64,000 nucleotides of DNA from an uncultured Allobosea sp. (GTDB lineage Bacteria; Pseudomonadota; Alphaproteobacteria; Rhizobiales; Beijerinckiaceae), in the NCBI RefSeq assembly GCF_945957345.1, contig NZ_CAMFKW010000011.1, positions 51,195 through 115,194 on the forward strand, written 5' to 3'. A program made the translations under genes and the position numbers. Positions 34,517 through 42,891 of the stretch are shown one piece after another (position 1 is the stretch's first letter; the number at the start of each line of letters is the position of its first letter). Under the pieces are notes generated by a model that saw only the letters and a program-made list of their open reading frames with translations, did no database searches and was not told the origin of the DNA.

Positions 34517-34831
34517 GCAGGGCTCCGCGAGTGAGGGGGCTTGGGTCCGAGACAACGATGGGGAAGGCCTCGCCATCGGCCCACGAACGAGACATGGCGG
34601 GAGTGTCAAGATTATGACAGATTAGAAGCGTAGCTCACCGATTCAGATCGAAGCAAATAAGGCTGAAACATGAGAAATTTTGAATTTTGAAGCAGTTTCT
34701 GCGCATCTCAATATAAATACAATCTTACTTATTGGCTCACCTAGATGGCATGTGCTTTGCCTATAGGCTTTCTGCAACGAACGGAGGCAAAACGGATGGA
34801 TTGTTTAATTTTCGATCAGGTGAGGTGAGGA
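34517..34831. promoter_or_regulatory. AT-rich divergent control region of the exopolysaccharide locus
   Basis: This 315-nt gap separates the type I secretion ATPase (-) from the MarR-type regulator (+). About 34600-34740 is much richer in A and T than the rest of the window. It must contain the promoter of the long minus-strand operon and that of the regulator; a sigma-54-like element (34746-34761) is listed on its own. A strong GAGGTGAGG ribosome site precedes the regulator start. No convincing open frame was found here. Confidence 0.6.
34746..34761 (+). promoter_or_regulatory. Sigma-54-like -24/-12 promoter upstream of the MarR-type regulator
   Basis: TGGCATGTGCTTTGCC matches the RpoN consensus TGGCACG-N4-TTGCW except for C to T in the first box and W to C at the end. 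The essential GG and GC are separated by exactly 10 bases. Transcription would start near 34772, about 60 nt before the regulator ATG at 34832. An enhancer-binding protein would be needed and none is encoded nearby. Confidence 0.5.
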
Positions 34832-35446
34832 ATGCACTTCAAATTGCACGGCGGCGGGCAATTCACAGGCACTCCCCTGAACGGCCATCATCCGGCGAAT
34901 GGTTCGGACGTCCTCGAAGAGGTCCCTGATCGCCGAATTTCCCCTTTTGACCTGGCGCGGGTGATCGAACGGGTCAGCCGGCGCTTCCTCGACTATCTCA
35001 GGCTGGAACTGACCAAGCTCGGCATCGACGACATCTCGCCAGCGCAAGTCATGGTGCTGATGACGATCGGACAGGGCGAGATTGCCGTGCGCGATCTTCT
35101 GGATCGTGGCCACTATGGCGGCTCGAACGCCTCGTATAACCTCAAGCAATTGGTCGAGAATGGGTATCTCGACCGCGGAGCTTCACCGCGCGACCGTCGG
35201 CAGGCCCGCATCTCGCTGTCCCTGAAGGGGCAGATGCTGTGCGAGCGGCTGCGTTTGCTCGATGAGGCCAGCCAGTTCGGCCAGCGGCTCGAGAGCAATC
35301 GCGAGACCGACGTGAACACGACGCACGAAACCCTGCGCCAACTCGAACAGTGGTGGAACGACGCGCTCCGCTACGGTGGAGTCCTGCTCGCATCATGCAT
35401 GTCCTATTCGTTCATCGCGCAGGATCTGGTCAATTCGCTGCTTTGA
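34832..35446 (+). CDS. MarR-type winged-helix regulator of the exopolysaccharide locus
   Basis: 204 residues. A polar start of about 40 residues precedes the winged-helix core: ISPAQVMVLMTIGQGEIAV, recognition helix region YGGSNASYNLKQLVENGYL and wing DRRQARISLSLKG. It looks like the rhizobial MarR branch that includes ExpG/WggR, which controls galactoglucan genes; this fits its place next to a type I exporter, an RTX protein and glycosyltransferases. The gene is preceded by a strong ribosome site and by a sigma-54-like promoter. Its 3' end overlaps the glycosyltransferase gene by 52 nt in another frame. ExpG orthology is inferred. Confidence 0.82.
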   Translation: MHFKLHGGGQFTGTPLNGHHPANGSDVLEEVPDRRISPFDLARVIERVSRRFLDYLRLELTKLGIDDISPAQVMVLMTIGQGEIAVRDLLDRGHYGGSNASYNLKQLVENGYLDRGASPRDRRQARISLSLKGQMLCERLRLLDEASQFGQRLESNRETDVNTTHETLRQLEQWWNDALRYGGVLLASCMSYSFIAQDLVNSLL

Positions 35447-36588
35447 TCGGCAGCCTCGTCGCCGAAGGCGTCGAGGTCACGCTGATCACCGAACGCCCGA
35501 CGCAGGAGGCGCCGGGCGTGCGCCAGCTCGTCTATGCAGTCGACGAGACCACGACCCAGCACCCCGGGCTCGCGGCGACCGAATATCACCTGCGCACCGG
35601 AGAGGCGGTGGCGCGATTGATGGAGCGCCTGAAGCGCAGCGATCCGCCCGATGTCGTCCTCGGCCATATGGGCTGGGGCGGCATGCTCTTCGCCCGCGAC
35701 GCGCTGCCCGATGCGGCGCTGATCGGCTATTGCGAATATTACTATCGCAGCACCGATTCGGACCTCGATTTCGGCATCGACGAGCCGATTCCCGCTGCCG
35801 ACCGACAACGCGTGCGCATGCGCAATGCAGCCCAGCTCCTCGCGCTCGATACGCTGGATGCCGCCTACGCGCCGACGCAATGGCAGCGCCGGCAATATCC
35901 GGCCGCCTATCGCCAGCGCATCGCCGTCTGCCATGACGGCATCGACATCCATGCCTGCCGGCCGGATGCCGCAACGACCTTCGTCCTGCCGGACGGCCGC
36001 GTCCTGTCACCGGGCATGCCGGTCGTGACCTTCGTTGCGCGCGATCTCGACCCCTATCGCGGCTATCCCGAATTCATGCGGGCGGCGGCGATTCTCGCGG
36101 AGCGCCACCCCGACGTGCTCTTCGTCGTGATCGGCGGCGACGGCTCAGGCTATGGCCGCCCCCGCTCCGACGGCAATAGCTGGCGCGAGGCGATGCGTGC
36201 GGAGACCGGTCTTGAAGACCGTATCGTCCATATTCCCTGGCTGCCCTATGAGAACCTGATCCGGCTGTTCCAGGTCTCGGCCGTCCATGTCTATCTCACT
36301 ATCCCCTTCGTTTTGTCCTGGTCGCTGTTGGAGGCGATGGCTTGCGGCTGCCTCGTCGTCGGCTCCGACACCGAACCGGTGAAGGAGGTGATCCGCGACG
36401 GCGCCAATGGCCTGCTCGTCCCGTTCCACGATAGCGAAGCGCTGGCGGACCGGATCGCGGAGGCCCTGGTGAGCCCGGCGCTGATGCGGCCTCTGCGTCG
36501 CGCCGCACGGGACACTGTCATCGCCGGTTACGAGCGCGAGCGTTGCGTCGCGCGCCAGAGCGGCTGGATCCATCAGTTCGGCGACTAG
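35395..36588 (+). CDS. Glycosyltransferase (GT4/GT-B type)
   Basis: 397 residues from ATG 35395. The N-terminus MHVLFVHRAGSGQFAALI matches the start of a GT4 branch, which supports this start although it lies 52 nt inside the regulator gene. Later landmarks are GYCEYYYRSTDSDLDF, CHDGIDIHACRP, FVARDLDPYRGYPEFMRA and FVLSWSLLEAMACGCLVVGS; in this branch the first Glu of EX7E is not conserved. It should add a sugar to the same polymer made by the divergent operon. Overlap with the regulator suggests translational coupling. It converges with the LysR gene 10 nt downstream. Confidence 0.87.
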   Translation: MHVLFVHRAGSGQFAALIGSLVAEGVEVTLITERPTQEAPGVRQLVYAVDETTTQHPGLAATEYHLRTGEAVARLMERLKRSDPPDVVLGHMGWGGMLFARDALPDAALIGYCEYYYRSTDSDLDFGIDEPIPAADRQRVRMRNAAQLLALDTLDAAYAPTQWQRRQYPAAYRQRIAVCHDGIDIHACRPDAATTFVLPDGRVLSPGMPVVTFVARDLDPYRGYPEFMRAAAILAERHPDVLFVVIGGDGSGYGRPRSDGNSWREAMRAETGLEDRIVHIPWLPYENLIRLFQVSAVHVYLTIPFVLSWSLLEAMACGCLVVGSDTEPVKEVIRDGANGLLVPFHDSEALADRIAEALVSPALMRPLRRAARDTVIAGYERERCVARQSGWIHQFGD

Positions 36589-36598
36589 GGCCTAGCTT

Positions 36599-37504
36599 TC
36601 ACGCGGCAACCGTCCCCGCGAAATCGAGAGCGGCGGCCCGGACCGTTTCAGCAAAATCCTGCGCGACGGCCGAGCGGAAGCGGCCAGCACCCCAGATGAT
36701 CGCGATGTCGTAGGTCACCGCCGGCCTGAGCGGCCGCACCTCGACGCCCCTGCCGCGATATTCCTCTGCCGTGAATGGATCGACCACCGATAAGCCAGCG
36801 CCGGCCGCGACCAGGCCACAGGCGATCATCGACAGCGGCGTCTCGACGCGGGTCTGGCGCGCGACGCGATGGGCCGAAAACAAGGCATCGATCCGGTAGC
36901 GTAGCTGCGTCGACTGTTCGAGCGAGATGAAGGGCTCGTCTACGAAATCCTCCGGCGCCAGCACCGTCTTCGCGGCAAGCCTGTGCCCGGTCGGCAGTAC
37001 GGCGACCGGCGCCATCGCCGGCAGGATCTCGATATCGATCCCCGGAAAATCGAGCGGCAGCTGCGCGAAGCCGAGCTCGCAGAAACCCGACGTCACCCAG
37101 TCAACGACCTGCGAGGAGATGCTCCCGTAGATCGCGATTTCCAGGTCAGGCTTCTGCTTGAGATAACGACCGACGACCCTGGGCAGGAACCCGACATTGA
37201 AGGCCGGCAGCGCCGCGACCCTGAGCGAACCGGCCCGCCCGTCACGCAGGTTGCGCGCCGCGTTCTCGATACGCTCCAGCCCGACGAACTGACGCTCGAC
37301 CTCGCGATAGAGCGACAGCGCCTCATTGGTGGGCACGAGCCGCGCGCCCCGCTTCACGAAAAGCGGCAGGCCGAGCGCATATTGCAGGTCCTGGATCAAG
37401 CGCGTCACAGCCGGCTGCGTCACGTTGAGCGCCTGTGCAGCCGCCGTGATGCCACCGGTCACGATCACCGTCCGGAAAGCCTCGATCTGGCGCGGGTTCA
37501 GCAT
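36599..37504 (-). CDS. LysR-family transcriptional regulator
   Basis: 301 residues. The N-terminal helix-turn-helix is canonical: RQIEAFRTVIVTGGITAAAQ, LNVTQPAVTRLIQDLQ, then LGLPLFVKRGARLVPT. The C-terminal inducer-binding domain of about 210 residues follows. It is divergent from a PotABCD-type importer and amino-acid dehydrogenase operon, so it most likely activates that operon when the substrate is present, and may repress itself from the 122-nt shared region. Confidence 0.92.
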   Translation of the reverse strand: MLNPRQIEAFRTVIVTGGITAAAQALNVTQPAVTRLIQDLQYALGLPLFVKRGARLVPTNEALSLYREVERQFVGLERIENAARNLRDGRAGSLRVAALPAFNVGFLPRVVGRYLKQKPDLEIAIYGSISSQVVDWVTSGFCELGFAQLPLDFPGIDIEILPAMAPVAVLPTGHRLAAKTVLAPEDFVDEPFISLEQSTQLRYRIDALFSAHRVARQTRVETPLSMIACGLVAAGAGLSVVDPFTAEEYRGRGVEVRPLRPAVTYDIAIIWGAGRFRSAVAQDFAETVRAAALDFAGTVAA

Positions 37505-37626
37505 GGTCGATCCTCACTCGACTCGACCATAACATTTCAACATGTACTGCACGAAACATTCGATTTGACCAGTTCAAGGTCAGCCCCGAACCTGACGGCA
37601 TCACTCGAAAACGAGGAGGGGATACC
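37505..37626. promoter_or_regulatory. Divergent region between LysR and the importer operon
   Basis: The gap of 122 nt is moderately AT-rich near 37525-37560, where ACATT/ACATG-like words recur three times (AACATTTC, AACATGTA, AACATTCG). LysR sites often consist of such repeated or dyad half-sites, but no clean T-N11-A palindrome stands out. GAGGAGGGG lies just before the GTG start of the binding protein. Confidence 0.35.
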
Positions 37627-38661
37627 GTGAAGCTCGCCATCACATTCGCTCTGGTTGCCGGAACCGCTCTCGCCGGCTCCGCCGCTTTTGCCCAGCAGAA
37701 GACGATCTATGTCGCCGGCTATGGCGGCTCCTACGAGCAGACCATGCGCAAGGAGGTCATCCCGGCCTTCGAGAAGCAGGCCAACGTCAAGGTCGAGTAC
37801 GTCGCCGGCAATTCCACCGACACGCTCGCCAAGCTGCAGGCGCAGAAGGGCAACCAGCAGATCGATGTCGCGATCGTCGACGATGGCCCGGCCTATCAGG
37901 CGGTGGCGCTGGGCTTCTGCGGCACGCTGACCGACGGCACCGTCTACAAGGACGTCGCGCCGGTGATGAAGTTCAAGTCGAACAAAGGCGTGGGGCTCGG
38001 CCTCGTCGGCACCGGCCTGTTCTACAACAAGAAGGTCTTCGACGAGAACAAGTGGCCGGCCCCGACCTCCTGGAACGACCTGAAGTCGAAGACCTACGGC
38101 AAGAAGATCGTCGTCCCGCCGATCAACAACACCTATGGCCTGCACGCGCTGATCGCCTTCGCGCAGATCGGCGGCGGCGGCGAGAACAATATCGAGCCGG
38201 GCTTCGAGGCCTTCAAGAAGGACATCAACCCGAACATCATCGCCTATGAGCCCTCGCCGGCGAAGATGACCGAGCTGTTCCAGAACGGTCAGGCCGTGCT
38301 CGGCGTCTGGGGCTCGGGCCGCGTCAAGGCGCTCGCCGATACCGGCTTCCCGGTCGCGTTCGTCTACCCGAAGGAGGGCGGCTTCGCGCTCGGCTCCGCC
38401 GCCTGCCCGATCGAGGGCTCGAAGAATGCGGCCGAGGCCAATGCCTTCATCCAGTTCATGCTCTCGCCCGCGATCCAGAAGATCATGGCGACCGGCGCCG
38501 GCTTCGGCCCCGCCAACATGACGGTGACGCTCACGCCGGAAGAGCGGAAGGGCCTGCCCTATGGCGACGAGGTCAAGGCGCTCAAGGCGGTCGACTGGGA
38601 CGTCGCCAACGCCAAGCGCGAGGAATGGACAAGGCGCTGGAACCGCGAGGTCGAGCGGTAA
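37627..38661 (+). CDS. ABC transporter substrate-binding protein, polyamine/opine-type
   Basis: 344 residues, starting at GTG 37627 with GAGGAGGGG upstream. A Sec signal peptide (AITFALVAGTALAGSAAFA-QQ) leads into a type II periplasmic binding protein: TIYVAGYGGSYEQTMRK, QIDVAIVDDGPAYQAV, GTGLFYNKKVFDENKW, WGSGRVKALADTG. It resembles PotD/Fe3+-type binding proteins. The downstream flavin dehydrogenase genes suggest that the ligand is an amine, imino acid or opine. It is separated from the ATPase gene by a palindromic element that may raise its relative expression. Confidence 0.9.
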   Translation: MKLAITFALVAGTALAGSAAFAQQKTIYVAGYGGSYEQTMRKEVIPAFEKQANVKVEYVAGNSTDTLAKLQAQKGNQQIDVAIVDDGPAYQAVALGFCGTLTDGTVYKDVAPVMKFKSNKGVGLGLVGTGLFYNKKVFDENKWPAPTSWNDLKSKTYGKKIVVPPINNTYGLHALIAFAQIGGGGENNIEPGFEAFKKDINPNIIAYEPSPAKMTELFQNGQAVLGVWGSGRVKALADTGFPVAFVYPKEGGFALGSAACPIEGSKNAAEANAFIQFMLSPAIQKIMATGAGFGPANMTVTLTPEERKGLPYGDEVKALKAVDWDVANAKREEWTRRWNREVER

Positions 38662-38685
38662 CATAGCCCGCCTTCGAACCTCGCT

Positions 38686-38723
38686 GTCATCCCGGACGTA
38701 GCGAAGCGAAGATCCGGGATGAC
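38686..38723. repeat. Palindromic intergenic element (11-bp perfect arms)
   Basis: GTCATCCCGGA (38686-38696) and TCCGGGATGAC (38713-38723) pair perfectly around a 16-nt loop. It lies between the binding-protein and ATPase genes. The sequence is like short palindromic repeats scattered between genes in Hyphomicrobiales genomes, and in this place it could protect the binding-protein mRNA from 3' decay. Confidence 0.6.
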
Positions 38724-38765
38724 GGTCGAGTGTCCGCGCCCTCAAGCGAGGCCAGCAAACAGCCC

Positions 38766-39809
38766 ATGTCCCATCTCGTTCTCGAAGGCCTCGGCAAATC
38801 CTACGGCACGGCAGTTGCCGTCGAGGGGCTCGACCTTTCGGTCGCGCGCGGCGAATTCATCTCGCTGCTCGGCCCCTCCGGCTGCGGCAAGACCACGACG
38901 CTGCAGATGATCGCCGGCTTCGTGCCGGTCGATCGCGGCCGCATTCTGCTCGACGGCGGCGATCTCGGCAGCGTCGCCCCCAACAAGCGCGGCCTCGGTA
39001 TCGTCTTCCAGAGCTATGCGCTGTTTCCGCATATGACCGTGGCGCAGAATATCGCCTTCGGGCTGGAAATGCGCGGTGTCGAGAAGGCGGAGCGCGAAAA
39101 GCGCACGCTGGAGGCGATGGCGCTGGTCGGGCTGAAGGGCTTCGAGGACCGCTATCCGCGCCGCATGTCGGGCGGGCAGCAGCAGCGCGTCGCATTGGCC
39201 CGCGCTCTGGTCATCAGGCCCTCGCTCCTGCTGCTCGACGAACCGCTCTCCAATCTCGACGCCAAACTGCGCGAGGAGATGCAGGGCGAACTGCGCCAGA
39301 TCCAGCGCTCGATCGGCACGACCACGATCCTCGTCACCCACGACCAGCACGAGGCGATGGCGCTGTCCGACCGCATCGTCGTGATGAATCGCGGCCGCGT
39401 CGAGCAGATCGGCGCGCCCGATGCGGTCTATGGCGCGCCCGATACCGCCTTCGTCGCGAACTTCCTCGGCAAGACCAATGTCCTGTCAGTCACCGGCGAT
39501 GGCCGTGGCCAGGTCACGATCGAAGCCCTCTCCGTGCCGCTTGCCGGCGCCCCATCAGGAACGCTGCGCATCGCCGTCCGTCCGGAGCGCCTCGGCTTCG
39601 CGGCGGAAAGTGCACCCGGCTTCGCCGCCCGCATCACCTCCCGCGTCTTCCAGGGCGCGCATTGGCTCTTGACGGCCGAGAGCGCCGCAGGACCGGTCAC
39701 CCTGATCCGCCACAATGACGGCACGCCCGTCCCCGGCGAAGGCGAAAGCGTGACGCTGAGCTTCGGCCCCGGCGACGCCGCGCTACTGGCGGAGGGGGCA
39801 GGCTCATGA
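38766..39809 (+). CDS. ABC transporter ATP-binding protein, PotA-like
   Basis: 347 residues from ATG 38766; a GTG at 38730 is in frame but gives an unlikely leader next to the palindrome. Walker A GPSGCGKTT, Q-loop VFQSYALFPHM, signature MSGGQQQR, Walker B LLLLDEPLSNLD and the switch His in LVTHDQHEA are intact, with a C-terminal TOBE-like domain (IAVRPERLG). It powers the importer formed with the next two permeases and overlaps the first by 4 nt. Confidence 0.93.
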   Translation: MSHLVLEGLGKSYGTAVAVEGLDLSVARGEFISLLGPSGCGKTTTLQMIAGFVPVDRGRILLDGGDLGSVAPNKRGLGIVFQSYALFPHMTVAQNIAFGLEMRGVEKAEREKRTLEAMALVGLKGFEDRYPRRMSGGQQQRVALARALVIRPSLLLLDEPLSNLDAKLREEMQGELRQIQRSIGTTTILVTHDQHEAMALSDRIVVMNRGRVEQIGAPDAVYGAPDTAFVANFLGKTNVLSVTGDGRGQVTIEALSVPLAGAPSGTLRIAVRPERLGFAAESAPGFAARITSRVFQGAHWLLTAESAAGPVTLIRHNDGTPVPGEGESVTLSFGPGDAALLAEGAGS

Positions 39810-40672
39810 GCCCGGACGCCTCCGCCCGCACGACGCCCTATGGGATGACCGGCCCAGCCCTCGCCGTCTTCCTCGCCCTCGTCATCATCCCGCTCGGCAT
39901 GACCGTGCTGCTCGCCTTCTACGACTGGGGCCAGTACAAGGGCATCGTCGCCGAGTTCACGCTGAAGAATTTCCGCGAGATCTTCAGCGACAGCTATTTC
40001 CTCGAAGTCTTCCTGCGCACGCTGCGCATCTCCGTACTGGTGACGCTCTTCGCCATCCTGATCGGCGTGCCCGAGGCCTATATCCTCAACCGCATGTCGC
40101 CGGCCTGGCGCGGCCTCTGCCTGCTCGCGATCCTCGGGCCGCTGCTGGTCTCGGTCGTGGCGCGCACGCTCGGCTGGGCGCTGCTGCTCGGCTCGAACGG
40201 CCTCGTCAACCGCGGGCTGATGGCGCTCGGCCTGATCGGCCAGCCGCTCGAATTCATGTTCACCGAGACCGGCGTGGTGATCGCGCTCGTCCATGTGCTG
40301 ATCCCCTTCATGATCCTCGCAGTCTGGGCCTCGCTGCAGCGGCTCGATCCGCAGATCGAGAACGCCGCGCTCTCGCTCGGCGCCTCCCGCCTCACCATCT
40401 GGCGCCGCGTGATCCTGCCGCAGATCGTGCCGGGCATCCTCTCGGGCTCGATCATCACCTTCGCGCTGGCGGCAAGCGCCTTCGCCTCGCCGGCGATCAT
40501 CGGCGGCAGGCGCCTCAAGGTCGCGGCGACACTGGCCTATGACGAGTTCCTGAACACACTGAACTGGCCGCTCGGCGCCGCCGTCGCCGTGCTCCTGCTC
40601 GCCGCCCTGGTCACCCTCACCGTCGGTACCAACCGGCTGGTCGAGCGCCGCTATTCACAGGTGTTCGAATGA
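39806..40672 (+). CDS. ABC transporter permease, PotB-like
   Basis: 288 residues with six hydrophobic segments, beginning GMTGPALAVFLALVIIPLG. The EAA loop ALSLGASRLTIWRRVILPQ marks contact with the ATPase. Paired with the following permease in a PotABCD-type importer; both junctions are 4-nt ATGA overlaps. The polar residues and order match polyamine/opine-type permeases, but the substrate is not predictable from it. Confidence 0.92.
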   Translation: MSPDASARTTPYGMTGPALAVFLALVIIPLGMTVLLAFYDWGQYKGIVAEFTLKNFREIFSDSYFLEVFLRTLRISVLVTLFAILIGVPEAYILNRMSPAWRGLCLLAILGPLLVSVVARTLGWALLLGSNGLVNRGLMALGLIGQPLEFMFTETGVVIALVHVLIPFMILAVWASLQRLDPQIENAALSLGASRLTIWRRVILPQIVPGILSGSIITFALAASAFASPAIIGGRRLKVAATLAYDEFLNTLNWPLGAAVAVLLLAALVTLTVGTNRLVERRYSQVFE

Positions 40673-41469
40673 GCCGCAACAGTCCCTTCGCCATCCTGTT
40701 CCACACGCTCTTCGTCGTCTTCATGCTGGCGCCGCTGGTCGTGGTCTGCCTCGTCGCCTTCACGCCGGAGGGTTATCTCTCGCTCCCGGGCCGGGTCTGG
40801 AGCCTGCGCTGGTTCAAGGCGATCCTCGACTATCCAGAGTTCCTGCGTGCCTTCCGCGACTCGCTCTGGCTGGCAGCGCTCTCCTCCACTGTCGCAATCG
40901 GGCTCGCGGTACCCGCCGCGCTCGCCATCGCCCGCTATCGCTTCCCCGGCCGCGAGGCGATGACGGCGCTCTTCATGTCGCCATTGATGGTCCCCCATGT
41001 CGTGCTGGGCATCGCCTTCCTGCGCTTCTTCACGCAGATCGGCCTCTCCGGGACCTTCCTCGGACTGGTGCTGAGCCATATCATCGTGATCCTGCCCTTC
41101 GCGCTCAGATTGGTCCTCGCCGCCTCCTACGGGATCGACCGGCGCATCGAGCACGCCGCGATCTCGCTCGGCGCGAGCCCGGCCGTCGTCTTCCGGCGGG
41201 TGACCCTTCCGCTGATCCTGCCCGGCGTCGTCTCGGGCTGGCTGCTCGCCGCGATCAATTCCTTCGACGAGGTGACGATGACCGTCTTCATCGCCTCGCC
41301 CGCCACCACCACCTTGCCCGTCCGGATGTTCCTCTACATCCAGGACAATATCGACCCGCTCATCGCAGCCGTCTCCGCCTGCCTGATCGCCCTGACCGCC
41401 ATCCTGCTGATGGCGCTGGACAGGCTGTTCGGGCTCGACCGGCTGTTCGTCGGAACCGGAAAAGGCTGA
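40669..41469 (+). CDS. ABC transporter permease, PotC-like
   Basis: 266 residues, six hydrophobic segments, with the EAA loop ISLGASPAVVFRRVTLPLI. It forms the second half of the membrane channel with the preceding permease. A 5-nt gap leads into the FAD oxidoreductase gene, so import and oxidation of the substrate are co-expressed. Confidence 0.92.
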   Translation: MSRNSPFAILFHTLFVVFMLAPLVVVCLVAFTPEGYLSLPGRVWSLRWFKAILDYPEFLRAFRDSLWLAALSSTVAIGLAVPAALAIARYRFPGREAMTALFMSPLMVPHVVLGIAFLRFFTQIGLSGTFLGLVLSHIIVILPFALRLVLAASYGIDRRIEHAAISLGASPAVVFRRVTLPLILPGVVSGWLLAAINSFDEVTMTVFIASPATTTLPVRMFLYIQDNIDPLIAAVSACLIALTAILLMALDRLFGLDRLFVGTGKG

Positions 41470-41474
41470 CGCCA

Positions 41475-42602
41475 GTGTCCACCACCATCAAAGAACCCGA
41501 TGTCGCCGTGATCGGCGGCGGCGTGGTCGGCGGCGCCATCGCGCTCGGCCTCGCCTGCAACGGCGCCAAGGTCGCGATCCTCGACGAGGGCGACACCGCC
41601 TTCCGGGCCTCACGCGGCAATTTCGCGCTGGTCTGGGTGCAGTCCAAGGGCTTCGGCATGCCCGATTACGCGCTCTGGTCGCGCCGCTCCGCCGATAGCT
41701 GGCACGAACTCGCGGCGTCGCTGGCCGGCGAGACCGGGATCGACGTCGCCCATAGCCAGCCCGGCGGCTTCATGCTCTGCCTCTCGGAGGAGGAGCTCGA
41801 CAAGCGCGTCGACGCGATGCGCCGCCTCCATAACAGCCGGCCGCTGACCGATTTCCCCTATGAGGTGCTCGACCATGCCGAGACGAAGCGGCGCCTCCCC
41901 GCGATCGGCAAGGACGTGGTCGGCTCGCTCTATTCCCCGCTCGACGGCCATGTGAACTCGCTGAAGCTGTTCCGCGCGCTGCGCGAGGCGACGGTCCGGC
42001 GCGGCGTCGACTACCGCCCGAACAGCCCGGTCGAGAGCATCATCCCGCGCGACGGCGGCTTCGCCATCACCGGCCCCTGGGGCGAAATGCGCGCCGGCAA
42101 GGTCGTGCTCTGCGCTGGCCTCGGCAATGCGCGCCTCGCCCCGATGGTCGGGCTCGATGCACCGGTGAAACCGAGCAAGGGCCAGATCATCGTCACCGAG
42201 AAGACGGAAGCCTTCCTGCACAACCCGATGGTCACGGTCCGCCAGACCGACGAGGGCGGCGTGATGATCGGAGACAGCCAGGAGGATCGCGGCTTCGACA
42301 CCGTCGTCGGCCAGCCGATCATCTCGACCATGGCGGAGCGGGCGGTGAAGATGTTCCCGCGCCTCGCCGGCCTCAACGTGGTCCGAACCTGGTCGGCCTT
42401 GCGCGTGATGAGCCCCGACGGCTTCCCGATCTACGACCAGTCCGTGACCCATCCCGGCGCCTTCGTCGTCACCTGCCATTCCGGCGTGACGCTCGCCGCC
42501 AATCATGCCCTGACGCTCGCTCCGGCGATCCTTGCCGGCGTCTTGCCCGACAGCGTCGCCAGCTTCACCGCACGGAGGTTCCATGTTCCGGCCCATAGCT
42601 GA
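41475..42602 (+). CDS. FAD-dependent oxidoreductase, DadA/LhpB/OoxB-like
   Basis: 375 residues from GTG 41475. N-terminal FAD motif VAVIGGGVVGGAIALGLA with VAILDEG, then RASRGNFALVWVQSKG and a C-terminal VVTCHSGVTLAANHA segment give the DAO fold. With the next two genes (a small 2Fe-2S protein and an FAD/NAD-type protein) it resembles the catalytic subunit of heteromeric amino-acid dehydrogenases such as D-hydroxyproline dehydrogenase LhpBEF, opine oxidase OoxAB and HcnABC. It would oxidise the C-N bond of the imported amine, passing electrons to the partner subunits. The 3' end overlaps the 2Fe-2S gene by 20 nt. Confidence 0.87.
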   Translation: MSTTIKEPDVAVIGGGVVGGAIALGLACNGAKVAILDEGDTAFRASRGNFALVWVQSKGFGMPDYALWSRRSADSWHELAASLAGETGIDVAHSQPGGFMLCLSEEELDKRVDAMRRLHNSRPLTDFPYEVLDHAETKRRLPAIGKDVVGSLYSPLDGHVNSLKLFRALREATVRRGVDYRPNSPVESIIPRDGGFAITGPWGEMRAGKVVLCAGLGNARLAPMVGLDAPVKPSKGQIIVTEKTEAFLHNPMVTVRQTDEGGVMIGDSQEDRGFDTVVGQPIISTMAERAVKMFPRLAGLNVVRTWSALRVMSPDGFPIYDQSVTHPGAFVVTCHSGVTLAANHALTLAPAILAGVLPDSVASFTARRFHVPAHS

Positions 42603-42891
42603 CCTTGCCGCGAGCGGGGCGCTGAGCTTCACCTTCGACGGCCGGCCGATGACGGCGCGGGCGGGCGACACGGTCGCCGCAGCCCTGCTCACCAACGGCA
42701 TCGTTGCTTGCCGCGAGACCCCGGTCTCCGACACGCCGCGCGCGCCCTATTGCCTGATGGGCGTCTGCTTCGACTGCCTCGTCGTCATCGACGGTATCGG
42801 CAACCGGCAGGGTTGCCTCGTCCCCCTCGCGGAGGGCATGCGAATCGAAACCCAGCACGGCCGCCGCCATCTCACGGAGGCCTCGGAATGA
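42583..42891 (+). CDS. Small 2Fe-2S ferredoxin-like subunit
   Basis: 102 residues from ATG 42583, with GGAGG just upstream. A beta-grasp-like start (LSFTFDGRPMTARAGDTVAA) is followed by Cys residues in IVACRETP, APYCLMGVCFDCLV and RQGCLVPL, the pattern of the HcnA/LhpF-type 2Fe-2S subunits. It relays electrons between flavin subunits of the dehydrogenase encoded on both sides. It overlaps the upstream FAD gene by 20 nt and the downstream one by 4 nt, so the three are made together. Confidence 0.88.
   Translation: MFRPIADLAASGALSFTFDGRPMTARAGDTVAAALLTNGIVACRETPVSDTPRAPYCLMGVCFDCLVVIDGIGNRQGCLVPLAEGMRIETQHGRRHLTEASE

Noticed and set aside
34660..34690. ATTTTGAA word shared by the regions upstream of the MarR-type gene and the RTX gene as a possible common regulator site
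   Set aside because: It is an 8-base AT-rich match without symmetry; it would be expected by chance in AT-rich DNA.
34732..34929. Small plus-strand open frame in the divergent region before the MarR-type gene
   Set aside because: It overlaps the regulator gene in another frame, lacks a ribosome site and shows no recognisable features.
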